Origin: Streptomyces formicae
GTDB lineage: Bacteria > Actinomycetota > Actinomycetes > Streptomycetales > Streptomycetaceae
DNA: 64,000 bases
Direction of reading: 5' to 3'
Assembly (NCBI RefSeq): GCF_022647665.1
Contig: NZ_CP071872.1
Location: forward strand, 6,758,001-6,822,000
Shown: piece by piece, positions 41,443-53,267 of the stretch
Position numbering within the stretch: position 1 is the first letter of the stretch
Layout of the letters: each line of letters begins with the position of its first letter
The notes under the pieces: model-generated
The model's input: the letters and a program-made list of their open reading frames with translations, nothing else
Databases searched by the model: none
What the model was told of the DNA's origin: nothing
Translations under genes and position numbers: made by a program

Positions 41443-42957
41443 TCAGCCCCTCCCCAGCAGCAGCCGGGCCTCGCCGACCGTGATCACGGAACCGGTCACC
41501 AGGACGCCCGCGCCCGAGAACTCCGACTCCTCCTCGGCGAGCGTGATCGCCGCTTCCAGAGCGTCGTCGAGCCGCGGCTCGACGACCACCCGCTCGTCGC
41601 CGAAGACCTCCACGGCGACCGCGGCCAGCGCATCGGCGTCCATCGCCCGGTGGCTGGAGTTCTGCGTCACCACGATCTCCGCGAAGACCGGCTCGAAGGC
41701 TTCGAGCACGGACTTGACGTCCTTGTCGTCGCTCGTGCCGAGGACACCGATGAGCCGCGAGAAGCCGAACGCCTCGCTGACGCCGTCGGCGGCCGCCCGC
41801 GCCCCCGCCGGATTGTGCGCGGCGTCCAGGACGACGGTCGGGCTGCGGCGTACGACCTCCAGCCGGCCCGGCGACACGACGGACGCGAACGCCGCACGGA
41901 CCGTGTCCGGATCGAGCGTGCGCGCGTGCTGCTCCCCGACCCCGAAGAACGCCTCCACCGCCGCGAGCGCCACCGCTGCGTTGTGCGCCTGGTGCGCCCC
42001 GTACAGCGGCAGGAAGACCTCCGGGTACTCCCCGCCGAGCCCGCGCAGCGTCAGCATCTGTCCGCCGACCGCGATCTCACGGGAGACGATGCCGAACTCC
42101 ATGCCCTCGCGGGCCACCGTCGCGTCGGCCTCGACGGCCTTCTTCAGCATCACCTGCGCGGCGTCCACCGGCTGCTGGGCCAGGATGACCGTGGCACCCT
42201 GCTTGATGACGCCCGACTTCTCGCCGGCGATGTCGGCCGGCGTGGCGCCGAGCCGGTCGGTGTGGTCCAGATCGATCGGGGTGATCACGGCCACCGACCC
42301 GTCGATGACATTGGTCGCGTCCCAGCTGCCGCCCATGCCGACCTCGACGACGGCCACATCGACGGGCGCGTCCGCGAAGGCGGCGTACGCCATGCCGGTC
42401 AGCACCTCGAAGAAGGAGAGCCGGTACTCCTGCGCGGCGTCGACCATCTCGACGTACGGCTTGATGTCCTCGTACGTCGCGACGAAGCGCTCGGGCGCGA
42501 TCGGCGCGCCGTCCAGGCTGATCCGCTCCGTGATCGACTGGACGTGGGGCGAGGTGTACCGCCCGGTGCGCAGCTCGAAGGCGCCGAGCAGGGCCTCGAT
42601 CATGCGGGCCGTGGACGTCTTGCCGTTGGTGCCGGTGATGTGGATCGAGGGGTACGCGCGCTGCGGCTCGCCGAGCACGTCCATCAGCGCGGAGATGCGC
42701 GCGACCGACGGCTCCAGCTTCGTCTCGCCCCAGCGGGTCGCGAGTTCGGCCTCGACCCCGCGCAGCGCCTTGTCGACCTCCGGGTCGGCGGGGCGGGCGG
42801 GCGCCTGGTCGCCCTGCGGCGATCCGGCCTGGGTGCGCAGCGTGCGGCTGCCGGCCTCGATCACCGCCAGGTCGGGGTCGCGGTCGGTCTCGGCATCGAC
42901 GATCTCGTCGAACTCGTCGGATTCGCCGGGTTCACCAAAGGGCTGCTGCTCACTCAC
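41443..42957 (-). CDS. folC: Bifunctional folylpolyglutamate synthase/dihydrofolate synthase
   Basis: 504 residues. A 60-residue acidic N-terminal extension precedes the Mur-ligase-like core. ATP-binding loop HITGTNGKTSTARMIEALLG; the Mg and substrate region VEVGMGGSWDATNVIDGSVA and GEKSGVIKQGATVILAQ; C-terminal domain VVLDAAHNPAGARAAADGVS, where the His of DAAHN is typical. It adds glutamate to folates after dihydropteroate. It lies directly between DUF4233 and the gap before the histidine kinase. Start ATG 42957 fits the extension; an internal start would drop the acidic part. Confidence 0.96.
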   Translation of the reverse strand: MSEQQPFGEPGESDEFDEIVDAETDRDPDLAVIEAGSRTLRTQAGSPQGDQAPARPADPEVDKALRGVEAELATRWGETKLEPSVARISALMDVLGEPQRAYPSIHITGTNGKTSTARMIEALLGAFELRTGRYTSPHVQSITERISLDGAPIAPERFVATYEDIKPYVEMVDAAQEYRLSFFEVLTGMAYAAFADAPVDVAVVEVGMGGSWDATNVIDGSVAVITPIDLDHTDRLGATPADIAGEKSGVIKQGATVILAQQPVDAAQVMLKKAVEADATVAREGMEFGIVSREIAVGGQMLTLRGLGGEYPEVFLPLYGAHQAHNAAVALAAVEAFFGVGEQHARTLDPDTVRAAFASVVSPGRLEVVRRSPTVVLDAAHNPAGARAAADGVSEAFGFSRLIGVLGTSDDKDVKSVLEAFEPVFAEIVVTQNSSHRAMDADALAAVAVEVFGDERVVVEPRLDDALEAAITLAEEESEFSGAGVLVTGSVITVGEARLLLGRG

Positions 42958-42991
42958 GCTGCCAGTCTACGGAGGCGCGGCCGGACACCCC

Positions 42992-44155
42992 CTAGAGACC
43001 CGACGGGAGCACGGCCCGCACGTGGTACGCGTCGTCCAGGGGGCCGGCCGTGAGGGTGCCGCCCATGCTCTCCACCCGCGCGCGCATCGACGAGGTGCCC
43101 GTGCCGGTGGACACCGGCTCCAGCTCGCCTGCCGGGTCCGAGCCCGCGAGCCGGTTGCCGACGTCGATCCGCAGCAGTGCGGCGGCGTCGACGTCGATCG
43201 ACACGGTGACCGTCTCCCCCGGCGCGTGCTTGGCCGCGTTGGTCAGGCACTCCTGCACCACCCGGAAGACCGCCGTCTGCCGCAGCGGCGAGATCCGGCG
43301 CGCCTCGTCGGTGATCTGCAGCTGTACGGGGCTGCCGATCCGCGCCCCCTCCGCCGCGAGCGCCGGCAGCCCGTCGAGCCCGGGCGTCGCGGTCCGTTCG
43401 TCGCCGCGCCGCACGATGATCTCGTTCAGCGTGTGGTGGGCGCGGCGGGCGGTGTCCGCGAGTTCCCCGAAGTCCGCGCCGTGCGCCTCGCCCCTCGCCC
43501 GTACCGCCAGCACCTCTGCCCGTACGGCGAGAACCGTCAGCTCCCGGCCCACCAGGTCGTGCACGTCCCGGGCGACGGAGGTGCGTTCCCGCTGCACGGC
43601 CTGGAGGGCCGCGGTCTCGGCGCGCTGCGCCTGCAGCTCCCGGATGAGGTCCTGCCGGTACGCGGCGATCCCGACGCCCGACGCGAGTACCCCGATCGGC
43701 ACGACCAGGCTGAGGAACTCGCTCAGCGTCTCCCCGCGATGGGCGGGCCAGGCGGGCGTGCTGTACAGCGCGTAGGCCGTCAGGATGTACCCCAGGGTGG
43801 CGACGACACCCGCGGTACGCCCCCGGAAGCGCCCCAGCGAGTACAGCGCGAACTGGATGAGCGTCAGCTCGTGCAGCCAGCCGAGGAACCCGAGGCCGAC
43901 CAGATACGGAATCCACGGCACCCGGCGCCGCAGCAGCAGCGTCGCCGCGCCCGCCGCGAGAACGACCGTCGCGCTCACCCGGCCGAGCGAGTTGTCCGCC
44001 TTGGCGAGCCCCGGCACGTCGAGCAGCATCAGCGCGAAGCACCCGAGCGCGGTGACGGCATCGACCGCGCGCGGCGACACGGCCCACTGGTCGGCGTAGC
44101 GGCGCCCCGCCGCAGCGGCGCGACGCAGCGCGAGGGTGGCGGGCGTGTGCGGCAT
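42992..44155 (-). CDS. Sensor histidine kinase (NarL-type partner class), without adjacent response regulator
   Basis: 387 residues from ATG 44155 (TTG 44197 would extend it). Four to five N-terminal helices (about 15-160) act as sensor and membrane part. The HisKA_3 dimer/phosphoacceptor helix reads RTSVARDVHDLVGRELTVLA, with phosphorylated His in VHD. The ATPase shows FRVVQECLTNAAKHAPGE (N box), DVGNRLAG, and GTGTSSMRARVESMGG. Kinases of this class pair with LuxR-type regulators; none is encoded next to it (folC on one side, valS on the other), so it is an orphan as far as the window shows. The stop TAG is immediately followed by the TAGGGGGTGTCCGGC motif seen in the MITE-like repeat. Confidence 0.9.
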   Translation of the reverse strand: MPHTPATLALRRAAAAGRRYADQWAVSPRAVDAVTALGCFALMLLDVPGLAKADNSLGRVSATVVLAAGAATLLLRRRVPWIPYLVGLGFLGWLHELTLIQFALYSLGRFRGRTAGVVATLGYILTAYALYSTPAWPAHRGETLSEFLSLVVPIGVLASGVGIAAYRQDLIRELQAQRAETAALQAVQRERTSVARDVHDLVGRELTVLAVRAEVLAVRARGEAHGADFGELADTARRAHHTLNEIIVRRGDERTATPGLDGLPALAAEGARIGSPVQLQITDEARRISPLRQTAVFRVVQECLTNAAKHAPGETVTVSIDVDAAALLRIDVGNRLAGSDPAGELEPVSTGTGTSSMRARVESMGGTLTAGPLDDAYHVRAVLPSGL

Positions 44156-44198
44156 GCCTCCATCATCCGCCGGGCGACCCCGGCTGTCCGTCCGCAAC

Positions 44199-44231
44199 CG
44201 CCGGACGGGCTCCGGGGGAGCCCGTCCGGCG
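44199..44231. terminator. Hairpin after valS
   Basis: Perfect 15-bp stem (44199-44213 with 44217-44231), 3-base loop, lying between the valS stop (44303) and the histidine kinase start, in the reading direction of both. It should end valS transcription. Confidence 0.78.
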
Positions 44232-44302
44232 ACCGACTGCGTCAGCCCCGGTCACGGGCGCGGGGGTCCGGCGGCAGAGCCCCACAGGGGGACTCGGGGG
44301 TG

Positions 44303-46933
<2,631 letters not shown>

Positions 46934-47070
46934 GGGCCACAGTTTAGAGGTGTCACCGTCCCGTTCTGAAACGGGAATCTTCCGTAACGGTGTACGCCCC
47001 CGTGCCCCGGGGGAGCGCCCCTTCCGCCAGGATGTCCGGAACACATGAGCATCTGGAGGGGAACCCAGTA

Positions 47071-48108
47071 ATGAGCCACAACCAGCCGGGCCCGTACGGC
47101 GGCCAGCCCCAGCAGCCCGGCCCCTACGGCCAGCCGGGTCCCTACGGTCAGCCTGGTCCTTACGGCCGGCCGCCGCAGGCCCCGCAGCCCGGCTACGGCC
47201 AGCCCCAGCAAGCCCCACAGCCCGGCTACGGCTATCCGCAGCAGGCCCCGCAGGGTGTCCCGCCCCAGCAGTCCCCGGGCTACGGCCACCCCGGGCCCCA
47301 GCAGCCCGGTCCCTACGGCCAGCCGCCCCTGGGGGCACCTCCCGGGCCGCAAGGCCCAGGGGGACAGCCGCCGTACGGCGCGGGCCCCGGCGCCTACCCT
47401 CCCCCGCCCCCGCCGGCCCAGGGCGGCGGCAAGAAGACGGGCCTGATCATCGGCGCGGTCGCCGTCGTCGTGGCGATCGGCGTCGCGGCGTACTTCGTGC
47501 TCGGGGGCACCGGCGGAGGTCTCTCCGACGACGGCCCGCACAAGCTCGCCACGCCCGCGAAGGTGCTCACCGACTACAAACGGGTCTCCAAGGACGGCGA
47601 GTCCGGCAGCGACGACGTCTCCATCGTCAAGGACATGGAGAAGAACGGCATCAAGAACGGCGCGTCCGTTCTGGGCCAGTACACGACCGCGGACATCAGC
47701 AACTACGACCCGTCCGACCCGAGTTCCGTCCCGGACCTGGACACCGCGAAGGGAATCACCTTCATCGGCGCCTACGGCAGGATCGACGACCCGAAGAAGA
47801 CGCTGGACACCTTCTTCGCGCAGATCAACAAGGACTCGTCGGGCAACAGCGACGCCCAGACCGGCAAGCTGATCGGGTCTCCCGAGGAGGTCAGCCCCGA
47901 CGGCTTCGACAACGGCATCATGAAGTGCCAGGCCGCCGAGGGGAAGAACCCGGTGACCAAGCAGCAGAAGACCGACTGGTTCTGTGTCTGGGCCGACTAC
48001 AGCACGATGGCGATGGTCTCCCCCGGCGACGCCACCAAGGGCATGGACAAGGACACGGCGGTCAAGATCACCGTCGATCTCCGCAACGAGATCCGCGTCA
48101 AGGCGTAA
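47071..48108 (+). CDS. Pro/Gly-rich anchored protein, function unknown
   Basis: 345 residues from ATG 47071 (TCTGGAGGGGAA upstream). The first 115 residues are a low-complexity cytoplasmic tail of repeats such as GPYGQPGPYGQPGPYG and APQPGYGQPQQ. One membrane helix (GLIIGAVAVVVAIGVAAYFV, about 130-149) leads into an extracytoplasmic domain of about 195 residues (LATPAKVLTDYKRVSKDGES, GITFIGAYGRIDDPKKTLD, TDWFCVWADYSTMAMVSPGD). The layout is common in Streptomyces; the ecto-domain is a conserved hypothetical type. A strong terminator follows (48130-48180). It reads divergently from valS and convergently to clpX. Confidence 0.85.
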   Translation: MSHNQPGPYGGQPQQPGPYGQPGPYGQPGPYGRPPQAPQPGYGQPQQAPQPGYGYPQQAPQGVPPQQSPGYGHPGPQQPGPYGQPPLGAPPGPQGPGGQPPYGAGPGAYPPPPPPAQGGGKKTGLIIGAVAVVVAIGVAAYFVLGGTGGGLSDDGPHKLATPAKVLTDYKRVSKDGESGSDDVSIVKDMEKNGIKNGASVLGQYTTADISNYDPSDPSSVPDLDTAKGITFIGAYGRIDDPKKTLDTFFAQINKDSSGNSDAQTGKLIGSPEEVSPDGFDNGIMKCQAAEGKNPVTKQQKTDWFCVWADYSTMAMVSPGDATKGMDKDTAVKITVDLRNEIRVKA

Positions 48109-48129
48109 CCGGCGCAGCCCTCCCGGGTG

Positions 48130-48180
48130 CGAGAAAGGGCGCCGGGCCAGTTCGGTGAACTGGCCCGGCGCCCTTTCTCG
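48130..48180. terminator. Strong bidirectional terminator
   Basis: Perfect 24-bp stem (48130-48153 with 48157-48180) with a 3-base loop, between convergent genes ending at 48108 (+) and 48197 (-). One of the longest perfect hairpins in the window. Confidence 0.92.
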
Positions 48181-48196
48181 TCCGTGCGGTCGAGCG

Positions 48197-49480
48197 CTAC
48201 GCGCTCTTCTCGTGCCGGCCGTCGTTCTTCACGATCCGCGGCACCAGCGTCGGGTTCACATTGTTGTGCACGACGTCCGCCGTGATGACGACACGGGCGA
48301 CGTCCTTGCGCGACGGCACCTCGTACATCACGGACATCAGGACCTCTTCCATGATGGCGCGCAGACCGCGCGCGCCCGTGCCACGCAGGATGGCCTGGTC
48401 GGCGATGGCTTCGAGGGCCGGGCGGTCGAAGTCCAGCTCGACGCCGTCGAGTTCGAAGAGGCGCTGGTACTGCTTCACCAGCGCGTTGCGCGGCTCGACC
48501 AGGATCTTCAGCAGGGCTTCGCGGTCCAGGTTGTGGACCGAGGTGATCACCGGAAGGCGGCCGATGAACTCGGGGATCATGCCGAACTTCACCAGGTCCT
48601 CGGGCATGACCTCCTGGAACTGGTCGCTCGCCTCGATCTCGCGCTTGGAGCGGATCGTGGCGCCGAAGCCGATGCCCTTCGCCCCGGCCCGCGACTCGAT
48701 GATCTTCTCCAGGCCGGCGAAGGCGCCGCCGACGATGAAGAGGACGTTCGTCGTGTCGATCTGGATGAACTCCTGGTGCGGGTGCTTCCGGCCGCCCTGC
48801 GGCGGTACGGAGGCCGTCGTACCCTCCAGGATCTTCAGGAGCGCCTGCTGGACGCCCTCACCGCTCACATCCCGGGTGATCGACGGGTTCTCGCTCTTGC
48901 GGGCGACCTTGTCGATCTCGTCGATGTAGATGATCCCGGTCTCGGCCTTCTTGACGTCGTAGTCGGCGGCCTGGATCAGCTTCAGCAGGATGTTCTCGAC
49001 GTCCTCGCCGACATAGCCCGCCTCGGTGAGCGCCGTGGCGTCGGCGATGGCGAACGGGACGTTGAGCATCCGGGCCAGGGTCTGGGCGAGCAGTGTCTTG
49101 CCCGAACCGGTGGGGCCCAGCAGCAGGATGTTGGACTTGGCGAGCTCGATCGCGTCGTCCCGGCCCTGCGATCCGCCGTTCTCGCCGGCCTGGACGCGCT
49201 TGTAGTGGTTGTACACCGCGACCGAGAGGGCCTTCTTCGCGGGCTCCTGCCCGACGACGTACCCCTCCAGGAACTCGTAGATCTCGCGGGGCTTGGGGAG
49301 TTCCTCCCACCGCACCTCGGAGGTCTCGGCGAGCTCCTCTTCGATGATCTCGTTGCAGAGGTCGATGCACTCGTCGCAGATGTACACCCCGGGGCCTGCG
49401 ATGAGCTTCTTCACCTGCTTCTGGCTCTTTCCGCAGAACGAGCACTTGAGCAGGTCGCCGCCATCACCGATGCGTGCCAC
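48197..49480 (-). CDS. clpX: ATP-dependent Clp protease ATP-binding subunit ClpX
   Basis: 427 residues, typical length. The N-terminal C4 zinc-binding domain has Cys pairs in LLKCSFCGKSQ and VYICDECIDLC. The AAA+ core has Walker A LLLGPTGSGKTLLAQTLA, Walker B IIYIDEIDKVARK, a conserved pore region and VLFIVGGAFAGLEKII. It unfolds substrates and feeds them to ClpP. It is encoded after clpP1 and clpP2 on the same strand; a hairpin at 49573-49612 separates it from clpP2, so a separate promoter in 49481-49572 is likely. Start ATG 49480. Confidence 0.97.
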   Translation of the reverse strand: MARIGDGGDLLKCSFCGKSQKQVKKLIAGPGVYICDECIDLCNEIIEEELAETSEVRWEELPKPREIYEFLEGYVVGQEPAKKALSVAVYNHYKRVQAGENGGSQGRDDAIELAKSNILLLGPTGSGKTLLAQTLARMLNVPFAIADATALTEAGYVGEDVENILLKLIQAADYDVKKAETGIIYIDEIDKVARKSENPSITRDVSGEGVQQALLKILEGTTASVPPQGGRKHPHQEFIQIDTTNVLFIVGGAFAGLEKIIESRAGAKGIGFGATIRSKREIEASDQFQEVMPEDLVKFGMIPEFIGRLPVITSVHNLDREALLKILVEPRNALVKQYQRLFELDGVELDFDRPALEAIADQAILRGTGARGLRAIMEEVLMSVMYEVPSRKDVARVVITADVVHNNVNPTLVPRIVKNDGRHEKSA

Positions 49481-49572
49481 GAGGTGCTTCCCCTTCGCCT
49501 GGGAGCGCTTGGTTCAGCGGCTCCTGGTGCCTCATATCCGACGGTACCTTGCCGGGCCCCTTGTTCGGGCCC

Positions 49573-49612
49573 CCCTTGGCGCGGTTCACATTGTCGTGTA
49601 CCGCGCCAAGGG
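49573..49612. terminator. Hairpin between clpP2 and clpX
   Basis: Perfect 13-bp stem (CCCTTGGCGCGGT with ACCGCGCCAAGGG) and a 14-base loop, 12 bases after the clpP2 stop. Either partial terminator or RNA-processing signal between the genes. Confidence 0.7.
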
Positions 49613-49623
49613 AAGGTCGGGCG

Positions 49624-50301
49624 TCAGGCGGCCGCTGCGGCCGTGCTCTTGCGGGTCGACACGATCTGGTCGACGATGCCGTACGAGAGGGCCTCTTCGG
49701 CGGTCAGGATCTTGTCGCGCTCGATGTCCTCACGGACCTTCTCGACCGGCGTCGAGGAGTGCTTGGCCAGCATCTCCTCGAGCTGCTCGCGCATGCGCAG
49801 GATCTCGTTGGCGGCGATCTCCAGGTCGGAGAGCTGCTCCCGGCCCGTCTGGGTGGACGGCTGGTGGATGAGCACGCGGGCGTGCGGCAGGGCCATCCGC
49901 TTGCCGGGGGTGCCGGCGGCGAGCAGTACGGCGGCGGCGGAGGCCGCCTGGCCCATGCAGACCGTCTGGATGTCCGGCTTCACGAACTGCATCGTGTCGT
50001 AGATGGCGGTCAGCGCGGTGAAGGAGCCACCGGGGCTGTTGATGTAGATCGAGATGTCGCGGTCCGGGTCCATCGACTCGAGGCACAGCAGCTGCGCCAT
50101 GACGTCGTTGGCGGAGGCGTCGTCGATCTGCACGCCGAGGAAGATCACGCGCTCTTCGAAGAGCTTCGAGTACGGGTCGTACTTCTTGTAGCCCTGAGAG
50201 GTGCGCTCCTCGAACTGCGGGAGGACATAGCGGTTGTCCACCTGCGGGCCCGTGTAGAGGCCGCTCGCGGAGAGGTTGTTCTGCATGTCGGTGTTCACCA
50301 T
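49624..50301 (-). CDS. clpP2: ATP-dependent Clp protease proteolytic subunit 2
   Basis: 225 residues from ATG 50301. The serine protease core is intact: FGVQIDD-type start, SPGGSFTALTAIYDTMQFVK, the nucleophile Ser in CMGQAASAAAVLLAAG, His in LPHARVLIHQPS, and Asp further on. In Streptomyces clpP1 and clpP2 form an operon; this is the second. It probably makes a mixed or separate 14-mer with ClpP1 and works with ClpX or ClpC. The gap to clpP1 is about 50 bases, with no hairpin seen. Confidence 0.95.
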   Translation of the reverse strand: MVNTDMQNNLSASGLYTGPQVDNRYVLPQFEERTSQGYKKYDPYSKLFEERVIFLGVQIDDASANDVMAQLLCLESMDPDRDISIYINSPGGSFTALTAIYDTMQFVKPDIQTVCMGQAASAAAVLLAAGTPGKRMALPHARVLIHQPSTQTGREQLSDLEIAANEILRMREQLEEMLAKHSSTPVEKVREDIERDKILTAEEALSYGIVDQIVSTRKSTAAAAA

Positions 50302-50351
50302 CCTGGTGGCGTTCGGCGGGCTGAGGGTCCGGTGGGGCGGGCGGCCGGGGG

Positions 50352-51074
50352 TCAGGCCCCGGTGCCGCCACCGCCCGGAACGCCCGAGGCGAGGGAGATG
50401 ATCTCGTCGATGAGCCCGTACTCCTTGGCTTCCTCGGCGGTGAACCAGCGGTCGCGGTCGCCGTCGCGGATGATCGTCTCGACGGTCTGGCCGGAGTGGT
50501 GGGCGGTGATCTCCGCCATGCGCTTCTTGGTGCGGAGCAGGTACTCGGCCTGGATCTTGATGTCCGATGCGGTACCACCGATACCGGCGGAGCCCTGGTG
50601 CATCAGGATGTCGGTGTGGGGCAGCGCGAAGCGCTTGCCCGAGGTGCCGCCGGTGAGCAGGAACTGGCCCATCGAGGCGGCCATGCCCATGCCGATGGTG
50701 ACCACGTCGTTCGGGATGTACTGCATGGTGTCGTAGATCGCCATGCCGGCCGTCACCGAGCCACCGGGGCTGTTGATGTAGAGGTAGACGTCCTTCTCGG
50801 GGTCTGCGGCCAGGAGGAGGAGCTGCGCCGTGATCTTGTTGGCGATGTCGTCGTCGACCTGCTGACCCAGGAAGATGATGCGCTCGCCGAGCAGCCGGCT
50901 GTAGACCTGGTCGCCGAGGCCCCCACCGATGGACGGCTCACCGGCGGCGTTAGGCATCAGAATCGTCACGTAATCCACCTGCTCGTCTCTGACGGCTGCG
51001 GCCGTCTCAGCGTCTTGAGTACTACCGGGGGCGGGAAGTTCCCTGGGCGGGTAGTCCACTGCCCTCGTATTCAT
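50352..51074 (-). CDS. clpP1: ATP-dependent Clp protease proteolytic subunit 1
   Basis: 240 residues from ATG 51074 (GTG 51059 gives a shorter form; the N-terminus may be processed). Core motifs: RIIFLGQQVDDDIANKITAQ, INSPGGSVTAGMAIYDTMQY, nucleophile Ser in GMAASMGQFLLTGG, His in LPHTDILMHQGS, and Asp in RDRWFTAEEAKEYGLID. It is the first gene of clpP1-clpP2-clpX. Trigger factor lies upstream on the same strand, as in most actinobacteria. The gap of about 250 bases before clpP1 should contain its promoter, where ClgR-type regulation is usual; I do not see a clear site. Confidence 0.95.
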   Translation of the reverse strand: MNTRAVDYPPRELPAPGSTQDAETAAAVRDEQVDYVTILMPNAAGEPSIGGGLGDQVYSRLLGERIIFLGQQVDDDIANKITAQLLLLAADPEKDVYLYINSPGGSVTAGMAIYDTMQYIPNDVVTIGMGMAASMGQFLLTGGTSGKRFALPHTDILMHQGSAGIGGTASDIKIQAEYLLRTKKRMAEITAHHSGQTVETIIRDGDRDRWFTAEEAKEYGLIDEIISLASGVPGGGGTGA

Positions 51075-51324
51075 GGACCCTAACGCGCTGGTGGGCGGGC
51101 GCCATCCCGGTTCCCGAACTGTTCGCTGGGAGCGCAAGGTGCGGGGGCGCGTGTCGGGGCGCGGCGCCGGGCGCGTACGGCCGTGCCGCGGGAGCCCGGT
51201 TCGCCGAAGGGGCGCAACGGCACGGGTATGACGACGGGCCCGGCCACGCGTGCGGGTGCGTGCGCGGCCGGGCCCGGTCGTACGGGTCGGCGCGAGGCCC
51301 TCAGGCCCCGGTCCGGTGCGGGGC

Positions 51325-52722
51325 TCAGGCCTCCGGCTTCGCCTCGGCGTCGCCCTCGGTCTCACCGGTGGCCGCGGCGGCGGCCTCGGTGGCCTGCTCC
51401 ACCTCGTCCTCGTCCTCGCTCAGGTCGACGACCTCACCGTCGGTGTCCTTGACCGTGGCGGCCTCGACGACCGTGGCCAGGGCCTTGCCGCGGGCGACCT
51501 CGCCGACGAGCATCGGCACCTGGCCGCCCTCGACGACGGCCTGGGCGAACTGGTCGGGGGACATGCCGGAGGAGGCGGCACGGCGCATGAGGTGCTCGGT
51601 GAGCTCCTCCTGGCTGACGTTCAGCTTCTCCTTGGAGACCAGCTCGTCGAGGACGAACTGGGTCTTGATGCCCTTGACCGCCTGCTCCTTGGTCTCGGCG
51701 TCGAACTCCTCGGCGGTCTTGCCCTGGATCTCCAGGTACTTGTCGAGGGTCAGACCCATCTGACCGAGCTGGTGGTGCTCCAGGTTGTGCTTGCGGGTGT
51801 TGACCTCGTCCTCGAGCAGCTTCTCGGGGATCGGGACCTCGACCAGCTCGAGGAGCTTCTCCAGGACCCGCTCCTGGGCCTGGGTGGCCTGGTCGTACTG
51901 CTTCATGTTCTCGAGGCGCTTGCGGCTGTCGGCCTTGAGCTCGTCGAGGGTGTCGAACTCGGACGCCATCTGCGCGAAGTCGTCGTCGAGCTCGGGGAGC
52001 TCGCGGGAGGCGACCTGGGTGACCTTGACGGAGACCTCGGCGTCCTTGCCCTCGGCGGAGCCGCCCTTCAGCTGCGAGGTGAAGGTGGCCTCGCCGCCGG
52101 CCTCCAGGCCGGTGACGGCCTCGTCGATGCCGTCGAGGAGCTCACCGGAGCCGATCGTGTACGACACGCCGTTGGCGACGCCGTCCTCGAGGATCTCACC
52201 GTCGACCTTGGCCTCCAGGTCGATCGTCACGACGTCGCCGTCGGCAGCGGCGCGCTCGACCGGGGAGGTGGAGGCGAAGCGCGAGCGGAGCTGGTCCACC
52301 GACTTCTCGACGTCCTCGTCGCTGACCTCGACGGCGTCGACCTCGACCTCGATGCCGGAGTAGTCCGGGATCTCGATGGCCGGGCGGACGTCGACCTCGG
52401 CGGTGAAGTTCAGCGTCTCGCCGTCCTTCAGCTCGGTGATGTCGACCTCGGGCTGGCCGAGCGGGTTGATCGCCGCCTCGTTGACCGCGTCGGTGTAGAA
52501 CTTCGGGAGCGCGTCGTTGACGGCCTCCTCCAGCACCGCACCACGGCCGAACCGCTGGTCGATCACTCGGGCCGGGATCTTGCCCTTGCGGAAGCCCTTG
52601 ACCGTGACCTGCTGGTTGATCTTCTTGTACGCCGCGTCGAGGCTGTCCTTGAGCTCCTCGAAGGGCACCTCGACAGTGAGCCGAACCCGGGTCGGGTTCA
52701 GGGTCTCCACGGCGCTCTTCAC
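51325..52722 (-). CDS. tig: Trigger factor (ribosome-bound chaperone and peptidyl-prolyl isomerase)
   Basis: 465 residues from ATG 52722. The N-terminal ribosome-binding signature is present (KGFRKGKIPARVIDQRFGRG). The PPIase domain (about 160-250) and the helical C-terminal domain follow. The last 45 residues are an acidic Glu/Asp/Ala-rich tail, usual in actinobacteria. It protects nascent chains and is the standard upstream neighbour of clpP. A single copy in the window. Codon use and length give no reason for doubt. Confidence 0.96.
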   Translation of the reverse strand: MKSAVETLNPTRVRLTVEVPFEELKDSLDAAYKKINQQVTVKGFRKGKIPARVIDQRFGRGAVLEEAVNDALPKFYTDAVNEAAINPLGQPEVDITELKDGETLNFTAEVDVRPAIEIPDYSGIEVEVDAVEVSDEDVEKSVDQLRSRFASTSPVERAAADGDVVTIDLEAKVDGEILEDGVANGVSYTIGSGELLDGIDEAVTGLEAGGEATFTSQLKGGSAEGKDAEVSVKVTQVASRELPELDDDFAQMASEFDTLDELKADSRKRLENMKQYDQATQAQERVLEKLLELVEVPIPEKLLEDEVNTRKHNLEHHQLGQMGLTLDKYLEIQGKTAEEFDAETKEQAVKGIKTQFVLDELVSKEKLNVSQEELTEHLMRRAASSGMSPDQFAQAVVEGGQVPMLVGEVARGKALATVVEAATVKDTDGEVVDLSEDEDEVEQATEAAAAATGETEGDAEAKPEA

Positions 52723-52910
52723 GGTTCGGTCTCCTTGGTGGCTGAATTCTGGGGTTCTGCTGGGTTCACCGCGGTGGGATGTCCGGCGGCGGCTCAGCGG
52801 ATCGGGCCCGGTTCTTCAGACACTCGTCAGACACACGGGCACACAGCTTGCATAGTAACCGCAAGCGGGATGACGCCCACAACGTGATCATGAACGGTGA
52901 TCAGGACTGG

Positions 52911-52987
52911 TGGTCGGGGTGGCGGGATTTGAACCCACGGCCTTCCGCTCCCAAAGCGGACGCGCTACCAAGCTGCGCCACACCCCG
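52911..52987 (-). tRNA. tRNA-Pro (anticodon TGG)
   Basis: 77 nt with the CCA end encoded. Minus-strand reading CGGGGTGTGGCGCAGC pairs with GCCACCCCGA; the anticodon loop CTTTGGGAG has TGG in the middle, and the T-arm GTGGGTTCAAATCC is standard. It lies in the gap between trigger factor and tRNA-Gly, on the opposite strand to the latter. Confidence 0.97.
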
Positions 52988-53191
52988 TCGGTGCGACACG
53001 TAGGGTACATGCCCGCAGACGGTGGTCAGACCCCTTTCTCCGTGCGCACACGTCCGTGCATACGCCTCCGTTCGTACGCATGCTCTCCGGCACGTACAGG
53101 GCACGTACGGAAATGCGGTGTGCGTCGACCGGCGGGGACCCGCTACGATGCTCTTCGTGCCGCGGCCTCCATGACCTGCGGCGCGGTCCTC

Positions 53192-53262
53192 GCGGGCGTA
53201 GCTCAATGGTAGAGCCCTAGTCTTCCAAACTAGCTACGCGGGTTCGATTCCCGTCGCCCGCT
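53192..53262 (+). tRNA. tRNA-Gly (anticodon TCC)
   Basis: 71 nt, with acceptor GCGGGCG/CGCCCGC, D arm AGCTCAATGGTAGAGC, anticodon loop with TCC (CTAGTCTTCCAAACTAG), and T arm CGCGGGTTCGATTCCCG. CCA is not encoded. A bidirectional terminator follows directly. Confidence 0.97.
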
Positions 53263-53267
53263 CTCTG

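Noticed and set aside
52776..52810. Further MITE end (ATGTCCGGCGG ... CAGCGGATC)
   Set aside because: Only partial similarity, no inverted partner found nearby; probably chance in GC-rich DNA.
52911..53262. tRNA genes as attachment sites of the islands
   Set aside because: They lie 24 kb from the islands, and no integrase, direct repeat or foreign segment is next to them.
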